Assembly: GCA_003133345.1 (NCBI GenBank)
Contig: PKXB01000133.1
Span: 1-5,589, forward strand
From: Hyphomicrobiales bacterium
GTDB taxonomy: Bacteria; Pseudomonadota; Alphaproteobacteria; Rhizobiales; Xanthobacteraceae
DNA: 5,589 bases
Direction of reading: 5' to 3'
In this document: in pieces, positions 1 to 5,397 of the stretch
How the letters are laid out: every line of letters starts with the position of its first letter
Position numbering within the stretch: the first letter of the stretch is position 1
Notes under the pieces: generated by a model
Databases searched by the model: none
What the model was told of the DNA's origin: nothing
The model's input: the letters and a program-made list of their open reading frames with translations, nothing else
Translations under genes and position numbers: made by a program

Positions 1-947
1 CCCCTCGCCCCGATCTCGGCCCTAAACCGCGTCTTGGCTACACGCAAAGCCGCATCGAGCGCGCCGCCGAGCTGCGCCCCGATAATGCCGCCATGGCGCG
101 GCTGGCGGCGCAGCCGGACGCCGGTGCCTATGTGATCGGCGGCGATTGGATCGCGATGAAAAACGGCGCACCCCTCAACGATCCGCTGTTCACGATGGAT
201 GAAGCGCGCGCGCTTGGCGCGGCGAGCGACACGGTTTTCCTCGGGCTATTGGACGGCGTTGCCCGCTTCGGCTACGGCATCTCGCCGGCCACGGCGGAGG
301 CGATGAAGACCCGCGACGGCTTGCTTGTCACCGACCTGCGTTCGATCGCGGTGCAGGGGCTGGTCGAGCCCGAGCATCTGCCGCCGATCGCCGAGGCCAA
401 GGCGGTGCTGCACTGGCATTTGCGCCACCGCTTCTGCCCGAACTGCGGCGCGCCGACGCAAACCGTGCATGCCGGCTGGCGGCGCGATTGCGCGGCCTGC
501 AAGGCCGAGCATTTCCCGCGCACCGATCCGGTGGTGATCATGCTGGCGACCGACGGCGAGCGCTGCCTGCTCGGCCGCTCCCCACGGTTCGGGCCGACCA
601 TGTGGTCGTGCCTAGCCGGTTTCATCGAGCCGGGCGAAGCAATCGAGGACGCGGTGCGCCGCGAAACGCGCGAGGAAGCCGGCATCAGCTGCGGCCGCGT
701 GGTCTATTTCCACTCGCAACCGTGGCCGTTCCCGACCACGCTGATGATCGGCTGCCATGCCGAGGCGTTGACCCGCGAAATTGTGGTCGACCGCGAGGAA
801 CTCGAGGACGCGCGGTGGTTTACCAAGACGGAGGTCGCGACCATGTTGACGCGCCGCCACCCGCAAGGCCTGAGCACGCCGCCGCCGGTGGCGATCGCGC
901 ATCACATCATCCGCGCCTGGGTGGAGAACGAGATCGGCTTTGACTGA
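1..947 (+). CDS. nudC: NADH pyrophosphatase NudC (Nudix hydrolase), 5' end cut by window edge
   Basis: Hydrolyses NAD(H) to NMN(H) and AMP; family members also remove NAD caps from RNA. The reading frame is open from base 3, and the 30 residues before the ATG at 93 (including LGYTQSRIERAAELR) look like the normal N-terminus of alphaproteobacterial NudC. The true start therefore lies left of the window and 314 residues are visible. Numbering from the ATG at 93: a zinc ribbon with C115, C118, C133 and C136; a complete Nudix box at 176-198 with the REtrEEAG core at 190-197 (metal-binding glutamates E191, E194, E195); and, 10 residues later, SQPWPFP at 208-214, the signature separating NudC from other Nudix enzymes. 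All key residues are intact. The stop overlaps the start of the downstream kinase gene by 8 nt, so the two are probably co-transcribed. The identity is secure; only the start is unseen. Confidence 0.95.
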   Translation, partial: PRPDLGPKPRLGYTQSRIERAAELRPDNAAMARLAAQPDAGAYVIGGDWIAMKNGAPLNDPLFTMDEARALGAASDTVFLGLLDGVARFGYGISPATAEAMKTRDGLLVTDLRSIAVQGLVEPEHLPPIAEAKAVLHWHLRHRFCPNCGAPTQTVHAGWRRDCAACKAEHFPRTDPVVIMLATDGERCLLGRSPRFGPTMWSCLAGFIEPGEAIEDAVRRETREEAGISCGRVVYFHSQPWPFPTTLMIGCHAEALTREIVVDREELEDARWFTKTEVATMLTRRHPQGLSTPPPVAIAHHIIRAWVENEIGFD

Positions 948-1866
948 CGCTGTGCCGGGAAGGAAAGCGTCGAAGATCCTGTGCGCCGGCATCGCGGTGC
1001 AGGACATCGTCATGCGCGTGGAGAATTTTCCGGCGCCCGGCAGCAAGGTAGCGGCATCGGAATTCATCATCACCGGCGGCGGCTGCGCCGCCAATGCGGC
1101 AGTCGCCATCGCCCGCCTGGGCGGACGCGTGGCGTTTGCCGGCCCGCTCGGCGGCAGCGACGACCAGGTGAGCAACCGCATCGTCACCGACCTCACCGCC
1201 GAGGGTATCGATTGCAACGGCGCGGTGCGGATCGACGGCGGCACCGCCTCGGTGTCGCTCATACTGCTCGACGCGCAAGGCGAGAAGACCATCGCCACGC
1301 GGCGCGGCGTGAAGCTCGGCAATGTGCTGCCCGTAGACGCCGCCAGACTGGTGGCGGACGTCGATGCCGTGCTGGTCGACAACCGGTTTCCCGATTTCGT
1401 GACGGCGGTGTGCCGCGCCGCGCATGCGCGCAAGATTCCGATCGTCATCGATCTCGACCAGGCGACCAAGCCGGACGATCCGCTACTTAAGCTCGGCACC
1501 CATGTGGTGTCGTCGGCGGAAGCCTTGCACGGCACGACTGGCGTTCGCGACTACGGCGCCGGCTTGCAGCGCCTGGCCGAACATGTGTCCGGTTTCCTCG
1601 CCATTACCGACGGGCCGAACGGCATTTATTGGCTCGAGCGCGGCGCGCTGCGCCACCTGCCGGCCTTCAAGGTGAAGGCGATCGACTCGCTTGCCGCCGG
1701 CGACGCCTTCCACGGCGCTTTCACGCTCGGCCTGGCGGAAGGACGCAAGCTTGAGGACGCCATGCGCTTTGCCAGTGCCACCGCCGCGCTCAAATGCACG
1801 CATTTCGGCGGCGCTTCGGGCGCACCGCAACGCGCCGAGGTCGAGGAATTTCTGAAAAAGAACTGA
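940..1866 (+). CDS. PfkB/ribokinase-family carbohydrate kinase, substrate unknown
   Basis: A predicted cytoplasmic ATP-dependent sugar kinase of 308 residues, normal for the PfkB family. The N-terminal substrate-binding signature is GGGCAANAAVAIARLGG (46-62). The C-terminal signature is DSLAAGDAFHGAF (249-261), with D255 as the expected catalytic base. The usual anion-hole sequence GAGD is AAGD here. The tail ALKCTHFGGASG resembles the same region of E. coli YihV (sulfofructose kinase) as I recall it, and that is the closest characterised relative I can suggest. No other yih-type gene is present, so the substrate is not assigned. The start is uncertain: TTG at 940 overlaps nudC by 8 nt, while GTG at 952 would leave a 4-nt gap; neither has a clear Shine-Dalgarno sequence (GGAG at 923-926 is 13 nt from the TTG). 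Coupling to nudC translation is likely. The gene ends 5 nt from the convergent small gene. Confidence 0.88.
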   Translation: MTDAVPGRKASKILCAGIAVQDIVMRVENFPAPGSKVAASEFIITGGGCAANAAVAIARLGGRVAFAGPLGGSDDQVSNRIVTDLTAEGIDCNGAVRIDGGTASVSLILLDAQGEKTIATRRGVKLGNVLPVDAARLVADVDAVLVDNRFPDFVTAVCRAAHARKIPIVIDLDQATKPDDPLLKLGTHVVSSAEALHGTTGVRDYGAGLQRLAEHVSGFLAITDGPNGIYWLERGALRHLPAFKVKAIDSLAAGDAFHGAFTLGLAEGRKLEDAMRFASATAALKCTHFGGASGAPQRAEVEEFLKKN

Positions 1867-1871
1867 TGCGG

Positions 1872-2024
1872 CTATTTCTTCGACGGACAGGGCGCGCCGC
1901 AGGGTGCGCAGGCGCCAGCGAAATCCTCCGGCGAGACCGCGCGGCCGCTCGACGGGCTGATCAAATGGTTGCCGACAATCGCCGCCAGCGCGAGCACCAC
2001 CACGATGATGTAAGTCTTGCGCAT
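1872..2024 (-). CDS. Small single-helix protein with Cys-rich tail (50 aa), unknown function
   Basis: I do not recognise this protein. It runs from ATG (2024) to TAG (1872). It has a basic start (MRKTY), one hydrophobic helix at about 6-18 (IIVVVLALAAIVG), a short linker, and a C-terminal tail with three cysteines in C39-x2-C42-x3-C46 (CAPCGAPCP), ending in two lysines. This suggests a signal-anchored or secreted peptide with its thiols in the periplasm. Evidence that it is real: the start is 4 nt after the stop of the transporter gene on the same strand, and 41 of 49 codons after the start end in G or C, as expected for a gene in this genome. It has no good ribosome-binding site of its own, so reinitiation after the transporter gene is likely. 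A role in binding metal or carrying sulfane sulfur for the preceding genes is inference only. It ends 5 nt from the convergent kinase gene. Confidence 0.7.
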   Translation of the reverse strand: MRKTYIIVVVLALAAIVGNHLISPSSGRAVSPEDFAGACAPCGAPCPSKK

Positions 2025-2028
2025 GGGC

Positions 2029-3177
2029 CTAGTCTCGCGAAAGGCCGAACAGAGGCCGCAGGCGGATGCCGATCAGGCAGCCGGGCAGCGCGGCGGCAAA
2101 CCACACCCAGCCGTGCAGCGAGCCCGATGCCACGCCACCGACAAAGGCGCCGATATTGCAGCCGAAACCGAGCCGCGCGCCCCAACCCATCAGCAAGCCG
2201 CCAATGCCTGCGGCCAGCAGCGATTTGGCCGGCGGCCAGGCCGTGCGCGCGAACGGCTTGGCGGCCGCGGCCTCCGCCATGGCGCCGAACAGCATGCCAA
2301 AGTCAGTCAGGCTCGAGGTGTCGGACAGCACCGACTCGGCGAGTGCATGCTTGGGTCCCGGCCATTGCCAGAATGCCGCGTGCGAGAAATCGAAACCGAG
2401 CACGCTCGCTATTTTAGCGCCCCACACCGTATAGCCGAAGGTCACGCTCCAGGGATGCCCGCCGGCGATGAACACCGCGACGCACAGCAGCCCGATGGCA
2501 ATGCCGCCGATCACGAAATTACGCGACGGCATGAAGCTGGCGCCGCGCCGCTTGGCGACGGCAACGATCACGCTGGCTGCCAGCGCGATGCTCGCCAGCG
2601 TAGCCGCCAGTCCGCCCCAGGGGCCGAGATAGTCGGAGGCCAGGATGGGATCGATGCCGCCGAGCGAGAGGGCCGACGGCAGCGACAGGCTGCCGAATAC
2701 GCTGCCGACGACAAAGAACAACAGTGCGATCAGCATCCGCCCCGAACCGCCGCCGGCGGTGTAGAGCGTGCCGGAGCCGCAGCCATTGGCGAGCTGCATG
2801 CCGATGCCAAACGTGAAAGCGCCGATCAGCAGCGATGGACCGAGTGGCGCGATGGCGCCGCCGAAGTTTTGCTTGAGCGCCGCCACCGGCACGACCGCCA
2901 GCGCGGTGATCGCAATCACGATCAGCCCGCCAAGCAGGCCGCCCGCCTCCCCGCGCGTCAGGAAGCGCCGCCACGATGCCGTGTAGCTGAATTCGGCTTT
3001 CAGAAAGGCGATGCCGAGGCCGAAGCCGCCCAGGATCAGCGCCGCCGAGGCGGGCTGGCCGTCGAGCAGCACCAGCGCGACCAGGATCGCGGTTGCGATC
3101 AGCGCTAAGGCCAAAAACAGCCGGTCGATGCTGACGCCCGCGTGCGTATCGGGCGCACTCAATGCTGCCGTGGACAT
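2029..3177 (-). CDS. YeeE/YedE-family transporter, probable thiosulfate (sulfur compound) importer
   Basis: A 382-residue inner-membrane protein of the Sulf_transp (YeeE/YedE) family, with roughly nine or ten hydrophobic segments in two similar halves. The half-repeats carry the family's cysteine signatures: NGCGSGTLY (131-139, C133) and GFGCNIGAF (337-345, C340), followed by GVASGSLHGW (348-357). Other cysteines are C232 and C367; none precedes C133. The characterised member TsuA imports thiosulfate through conserved cysteines, so C133 and C340 are the likely pathway residues. Selenium or other sulfur-compound transport is known or proposed for relatives. The start at 3177 is supported by GGAG (3183-3186), 5 nt upstream. 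The gene lies 25 nt after the exported sulfurtransferase gene and 4 nt before a Cys-rich small gene, supporting a role in sulfane-sulfur or thiosulfate use. No TusA/YeeD partner is visible, unlike the E. coli arrangement. The family is secure; the substrate is inferred. Confidence 0.9.
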   Translation of the reverse strand: MSTAALSAPDTHAGVSIDRLFLALALIATAILVALVLLDGQPASAALILGGFGLGIAFLKAEFSYTASWRRFLTRGEAGGLLGGLIVIAITALAVVPVAALKQNFGGAIAPLGPSLLIGAFTFGIGMQLANGCGSGTLYTAGGGSGRMLIALLFFVVGSVFGSLSLPSALSLGGIDPILASDYLGPWGGLAATLASIALAASVIVAVAKRRGASFMPSRNFVIGGIAIGLLCVAVFIAGGHPWSVTFGYTVWGAKIASVLGFDFSHAAFWQWPGPKHALAESVLSDTSSLTDFGMLFGAMAEAAAAKPFARTAWPPAKSLLAAGIGGLLMGWGARLGFGCNIGAFVGGVASGSLHGWVWFAAALPGCLIGIRLRPLFGLSRD

Positions 3178-3182
3178 GGGAA

Positions 3183-3186
3183 CTCC
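3183..3186 (-). promoter_or_regulatory. Ribosome-binding site of the YeeE/YedE gene
   Basis: On the minus strand GGAG stands 5 nt before the ATG at 3177, in the short gap after the sulfurtransferase stop. It fixes the transporter start and shows that this gene has its own translation signal, unlike the small gene that follows. Confidence 0.6.
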
Positions 3187-3202
3187 GCGCTAGCCCGGCG
3201 GT

Positions 3203-4189
3203 TCAGGAGCCCATACCGAGCTTCTTCTTCAGGTCGTCCCATTTGGTGCGCGCGGACTCAATGGGGCGGCTGGCATTGCTGGTCCATTCCACCATCGAGC
3301 CAGCATAGAGCCTGGCGTTGTTGCGGCCGAGCAATTCGTGCAGCACGAACCAGTCGGTCGCGGCCCAGTGGCCGGTGTTGCAATATGCGACCGTCGCCCC
3401 CGCCGGCAGTTCGCCGGCGATGGCGGCAAGCTCCGCCTTCGGCTTCAACCGGTTGATCGCCGGGTCGTAGAACTGCGCGCTGTCGATATTGAGCGCACCG
3501 GGAATATGGCCATAAGCCGCCGCTGCCGGCGCCTTCTCCTTGCCGAAGAAAAACGAAGCCGGGCGCGCGTCGACCAGAGTGGCGCCGCCGCTCTGCTCGA
3601 TCGTCTCGATATCGGGGGCGAGCGCCAGGATGCTGTTGTCGATGGCGGCGGTGAAGATCGCCGGCGATGGCGCGTGCGCGCCGGTGTCGAGCGGCAAGCC
3701 AGCCGCTTTCCAGGCGGCGAGGCCGCCGTCGAGGATCGAAACATTGCCGACGCCGGCGTATTTCAGCGTCCAGTAGGTACGCGCGGCGGAGCCGAAATCG
3801 AGCACGTTCACGCCGGCCGGCACCACGACCACGTGGCTGTTCTCGTCGATGCCGAGATCGCCGATCAGCTTTTCCAGCTCGGGCGTGGTCGGCACCATGA
3901 ACGGCACGTTGTTGCGGGTGACCCGCCAGCCGGCCTTGTCGTAGTCGCTGTGCGCGGCGCCCGGGATATGCGCTTGCGCGAACGTCTCCGGCTTGCTGCC
4001 GTCGATGGCCGAGCGGATGTCGAGCACCACCAGGTTTGCATCGCGCAGATGGCCGTTGAGCCAGGCGGCGCTCACCAGCGGCTGCGTATCGGCGGCGGCG
4101 GCGGGCGCGGCGAGGACAAGCGCGAGCGCGAGGCCGGCGGCGAACCGGCGCAGCGCTGCGGAGAATTCGGTGGGTAAGAATTTTGTCAT
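3203..4189 (-). CDS. Exported two-domain rhodanese-type sulfurtransferase
   Basis: A thiosulfate or 3-mercaptopyruvate sulfurtransferase-like protein of 328 residues. It begins with a Sec-type signal peptide: arginines at 14-15, a hydrophobic stretch at about 17-28, and an AAA motif with predicted cleavage after A33. The mature protein should be periplasmic. Two rhodanese domains follow. The first (about 36-167, with the HIPGAAHSD and ILDGGLAAWKAAGLPL elements) has no catalytic cysteine. The second (about 192-320, HIPGALNID at 228-236) holds the active loop CNTGHWA at 270-276. C270 is the only cysteine in the protein, so it must carry the persulfide. The length and inactive-then-active order match the TST/SseA family; the loop does not decide between thiosulfate and mercaptopyruvate as donor. 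It is first in the minus-strand operon and divergent from the DecR-like regulator gene. No strong Shine-Dalgarno sequence precedes the ATG at 4189. The next gene starts 25 nt after its stop. Confidence 0.92.
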   Translation of the reverse strand: MTKFLPTEFSAALRRFAAGLALALVLAAPAAAADTQPLVSAAWLNGHLRDANLVVLDIRSAIDGSKPETFAQAHIPGAAHSDYDKAGWRVTRNNVPFMVPTTPELEKLIGDLGIDENSHVVVVPAGVNVLDFGSAARTYWTLKYAGVGNVSILDGGLAAWKAAGLPLDTGAHAPSPAIFTAAIDNSILALAPDIETIEQSGGATLVDARPASFFFGKEKAPAAAAYGHIPGALNIDSAQFYDPAINRLKPKAELAAIAGELPAGATVAYCNTGHWAATDWFVLHELLGRNNARLYAGSMVEWTSNASRPIESARTKWDDLKKKLGMGS

Positions 4190-4210
4190 GTCCGTGGGTC
4201 CGGTCGAAAT

Positions 4211-4227
4211 GTTGCTTCGGAAGCAGC
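4211..4227. repeat. Short inverted repeat in the sulfurtransferase leader
   Basis: TGCTT-CGG-AAGCA (4213-4225) is a perfect 5-bp stem with a 3-nt loop. A G:C pair at 4211/4227 lies beyond one mismatched position. It begins 22 nt upstream of the sulfurtransferase ATG and would fold in its transcript leader. It may be an operator half-pair, a leader hairpin or chance. Confidence 0.3.
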
Positions 4228-4239
4228 GATAGATTGCGC

Positions 4240-4266
4240 TTGAAATAGAATATTTTTCTCTATAAA
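4240..4266 (+). promoter_or_regulatory. Candidate sigma70-type promoter for the Lrp/AsnC gene
   Basis: TTGAAA (4240-4245) resembles a -35 box and TATAAA (4261-4266) a -10 box. The spacer is 15 nt, shorter than the preferred 17; TAAATA at 4263-4268 would give 17. The spacer is exactly operator candidate 1, which would fit autorepression. This is pattern matching only, and alphaproteobacterial promoters are often degenerate. Confidence 0.3.
4246..4260. promoter_or_regulatory. Lrp-type operator candidate 1
   Basis: TAGAATATTTTTCTC matches the E. coli Lrp consensus YAGHAWATTWTDCTR at 14 of 15 positions, failing only at the last base. It contains the dyad AGAA-N5-TTCT centred on 4253. It lies beside a divergent Lrp/AsnC gene. 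That this regulator shares E. coli Lrp's preference is not certain, because family members differ in site sequence. Confidence 0.5.
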
Positions 4267-4286
4267 TACAGATGGGTGGCTAAAAT

Positions 4287-4301
4287 AAGAAATATATTCC
4301 A
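4287..4301. promoter_or_regulatory. Lrp-type operator candidate 2
   Basis: AAGAAATATATTCCA matches the same Lrp consensus at 11 of 15 positions. It repeats the GAA-N5-TTC dyad of site 1, centred on 4294. The two centres are 41 bp apart, close to four helical turns, so both would face the same side of the DNA, as expected for an Lrp-family oligomer. Confidence 0.4.
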
Positions 4302-4308
4302 ATTTATG

Positions 4309-4328
4309 CCGCTGTTTTAGGCCAGCGG
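4309..4328. repeat. Perfect 6-bp inverted repeat in the regulator's leader
   Basis: CCGCTG (4309-4314) and CAGCGG (4323-4328) are exact reverse complements separated by 8 nt. The element sits 12 nt before the Shine-Dalgarno sequence of the Lrp/AsnC gene and 10 nt after operator candidate 2. It could be an mRNA leader hairpin or another protein-binding site. No T-run follows, so an intrinsic terminator is unlikely. Confidence 0.4.
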
Positions 4329-4340
4329 TTCCAAATTTTG

Positions 4341-4345
4341 AAGGA
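4341..4345 (+). promoter_or_regulatory. Ribosome-binding site of the Lrp/AsnC gene
   Basis: AAGGA lies 8 nt before the ATG at 4354, a good distance. It is one of the clearest Shine-Dalgarno sequences in the window and fixes the start of the regulator. Confidence 0.7.
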
Positions 4346-4353
4346 AACAGAGA

Positions 4354-4815
4354 ATGGACGCCATCGACCGCAAGATCCTCGCCGTGGTGCAAGAGGACGC
4401 ATCGCTCTCGGTCGCCGAAATCGGCCAGCGCGTCGGCTTATCATCGACGCCGTGCTGGAAGCGATTGCAACGGCTGGAAGCCGACGGGGTAATCATGCGC
4501 CGCGTCGCACTGATCGATCCGGAAAAGATCGGCCTCGGCATCACGGTGTTCGTGTCGATCGAGACCGGCGACCATTCGCAGGACTGGCTTAAGCGTTTCG
4601 CCGAGGTGGTGGGCGGAATGCCGGAGGTGATGGAATTTTACCGGATGGCCGGCGACGTTGATTACATGCTGCGCGTTGTGGTGCCCGACATCCAGGGCTA
4701 TGACGGTTTCTACAAAAAGCTGATCGCGACCGTCCCGCTCAAGAACGTCACCTCGCGCTTCGCCATGGAGCGGATCAAATCGACCACCGCGCTGCCGATC
4801 CTGGAAGCCCGCTAG
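4354..4815 (+). CDS. Lrp/AsnC-family transcriptional regulator, DecR (YbaO)-like
   Basis: A 153-residue DNA-binding regulator of normal Lrp/AsnC length. It has an N-terminal winged helix-turn-helix (about 4-50; recognition region LSSTPCWKRLQRLE, 29-42) joined to a C-terminal RAM/ligand-binding domain (about 60-143, with YRMAGDVDYMLRV at 96-108). C34, in the recognition region, is the only cysteine. From memory of E. coli DecR, many blocks agree: TTPCWKRL, VALLDPEKIGLG, MPEV, RMAG, FYK, FAMEQIK and TT.LPI. DecR activates cysteine-detoxification genes in response to L-cysteine. Divergence from a rhodanese and YeeE/YedE operon fits a regulator sensing cysteine or another sulfur compound, controlling that operon and itself. 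Being an activator of the operon is inferred from DecR. It ends 12 nt from the convergent pilus gene. Confidence 0.92.
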   Translation: MDAIDRKILAVVQEDASLSVAEIGQRVGLSSTPCWKRLQRLEADGVIMRRVALIDPEKIGLGITVFVSIETGDHSQDWLKRFAEVVGGMPEVMEFYRMAGDVDYMLRVVVPDIQGYDGFYKKLIATVPLKNVTSRFAMERIKSTTALPILEAR

Positions 4816-4816
4816 A

Positions 4817-4829
4817 AGCCGCGACGGCT
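4817..4829. repeat. Small inverted repeat between convergent gene ends
   Basis: AGCCG-CGA-CGGCT forms a 5-bp, GC-rich stem with a 3-nt loop exactly between the stop of the Lrp/AsnC gene (4815) and the stop of the TadE-like gene (4828), overlapping the latter by 2 nt. It could act in termination from both sides, but neither strand shows a T-run after it, so the role is unproven. Confidence 0.3.
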
Positions 4830-5397
4830 ACGAGCAGGTCTTGATACCGTAGGTCGGAGCACCAGTGCGCGGGCTCATGAACATCATGTCCGACAGCGTG
4901 AGCGTGCCGGTGATGGTGTAGCCGACCGTCGGCGTGTAGGCGTAGCTCACCTCGCTCAGAATCAACCAAGAATTCTTCACCGCCAGCGCAGAGTTGGAAC
5001 TAGTAAATGAATAGATCGATCCGTCGGAACGCGCCGTGCCGTTGCGGGTTTCACTCCATTGCACTTTCGCTACGCCGTTCGCGTCGATTTTGAGACACGA
5101 TATAACCATCTTGAGATTGCCGGCCGAATACGGCGCAATGATCGCGCTGGATGCATTGAGAATATTGGTCATGTCGGCGGTGCTGATCGTCGCCGGGTTG
5201 ACCTGCGCCGCCAAGTTGGTGAGCGCTCCGGCGGTGAGGCTGACCTTGCGGTCCACGGCCACACCATCCGAGACCTCGACGCAGCCGAGATAAAGCCCGA
5301 TCATGACCGGCGCCACGAAGGCGAATTCGACCGCCGAAACGCCGCGGCGGTCGCGCGCGAACTGTGAAATCCATCCGAGCATAGAAGTTTTCAGCAT
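4828..5397 (-). CDS. TadE-like pseudopilin of a Tad/Flp pilus system
   Basis: A 189-residue minor pseudopilin-type protein of the TadE/TadG family, acting in assembly of Tad (Flp, type IVc) pili at the inner membrane. The N-terminus has a basic leader ending RDRRG (15-19), then VSAVEFAFVAPVMIGLYLG. Cleavage by a TadV-type prepilin peptidase is expected after G19, with the conserved glutamate E24 at mature position 5. The single helix spans about 20-40. The remainder is rich in Ser, Thr, Asn and Ala, as in pilins, with C101 and C188 available for a disulfide; C39 lies in the helix. Its ATG overlaps the stop of the preceding TadE-like gene (ATGCTGA), indicating translational coupling. Base composition is visibly less GC-rich around 4960-5160, which fits the Ser/Thr/Asn content and need not mean transfer. 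The family is secure; whether it is TadE, TadF or a paralogue is not settled. Confidence 0.88.
   Translation of the reverse strand: MLKTSMLGWISQFARDRRGVSAVEFAFVAPVMIGLYLGCVEVSDGVAVDRKVSLTAGALTNLAAQVNPATISTADMTNILNASSAIIAPYSAGNLKMVISCLKIDANGVAKVQWSETRNGTARSDGSIYSFTSSNSALAVKNSWLILSEVSYAYTPTVGYTITGTLTLSDMMFMSPRTGAPTYGIKTCS

Larger units (their letters stand above)
4190..4353. promoter_or_regulatory. AT-rich divergent control region between the sulfur operon and its likely regulator
   Basis: These 164 nt separate the divergent starts at 4189 (minus) and 4354 (plus). The middle, about 4229-4307, is strikingly AT-rich against the GC-rich surroundings. It holds two GAA-N5-TTC elements, a possible promoter and several inverted repeats, listed separately. 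Lrp/AsnC genes divergent from a target operon commonly regulate both sides from such a region. No reading frame was seen in it. Confidence 0.75.

Noticed and set aside
93..95. ATG at 93 as the start of nudC
   Set aside because: The frame is open for 30 further codons to the left edge and their translation looks like a normal NudC N-terminus, so 93 is internal.
612..1535. 307-codon open frame on the minus strand
   Set aside because: It lies antisense to nudC and the kinase, both with full motifs. Its translation is low in recognisable features and rich in residues typical of GC-rich shadow frames.
940..1866. Assigning the kinase as sulfofructose kinase
   Set aside because: The resemblance is from memory of the C-terminal region; no sulfoglycolysis neighbours are present and substrate residues cannot be checked here.
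2017..3108. 363-codon open frame on the plus strand
   Set aside because: It lies antisense to the YeeE/YedE gene; its Arg/Gln/Ala-rich product has no domain and mirrors the transporter's codons.
3338..4177. 279-codon open frame on the plus strand
   Set aside because: It lies antisense to the sulfurtransferase, whose signal peptide and rhodanese motifs are clear; the product is Arg/Gly-rich with no recognisable motif.
4817..4829. Intrinsic terminator for the Lrp/AsnC and TadE-like genes
   Set aside because: The stem is only 5 bp and no T-run follows on either strand, so it is listed as an inverted repeat and not as a terminator.
4960..5160. Lower-GC patch in the TadE-like gene as horizontally acquired DNA
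   Set aside because: The composition is explained by a Ser/Thr/Asn-rich pilin-like protein, and the reading frame continues intact through it.
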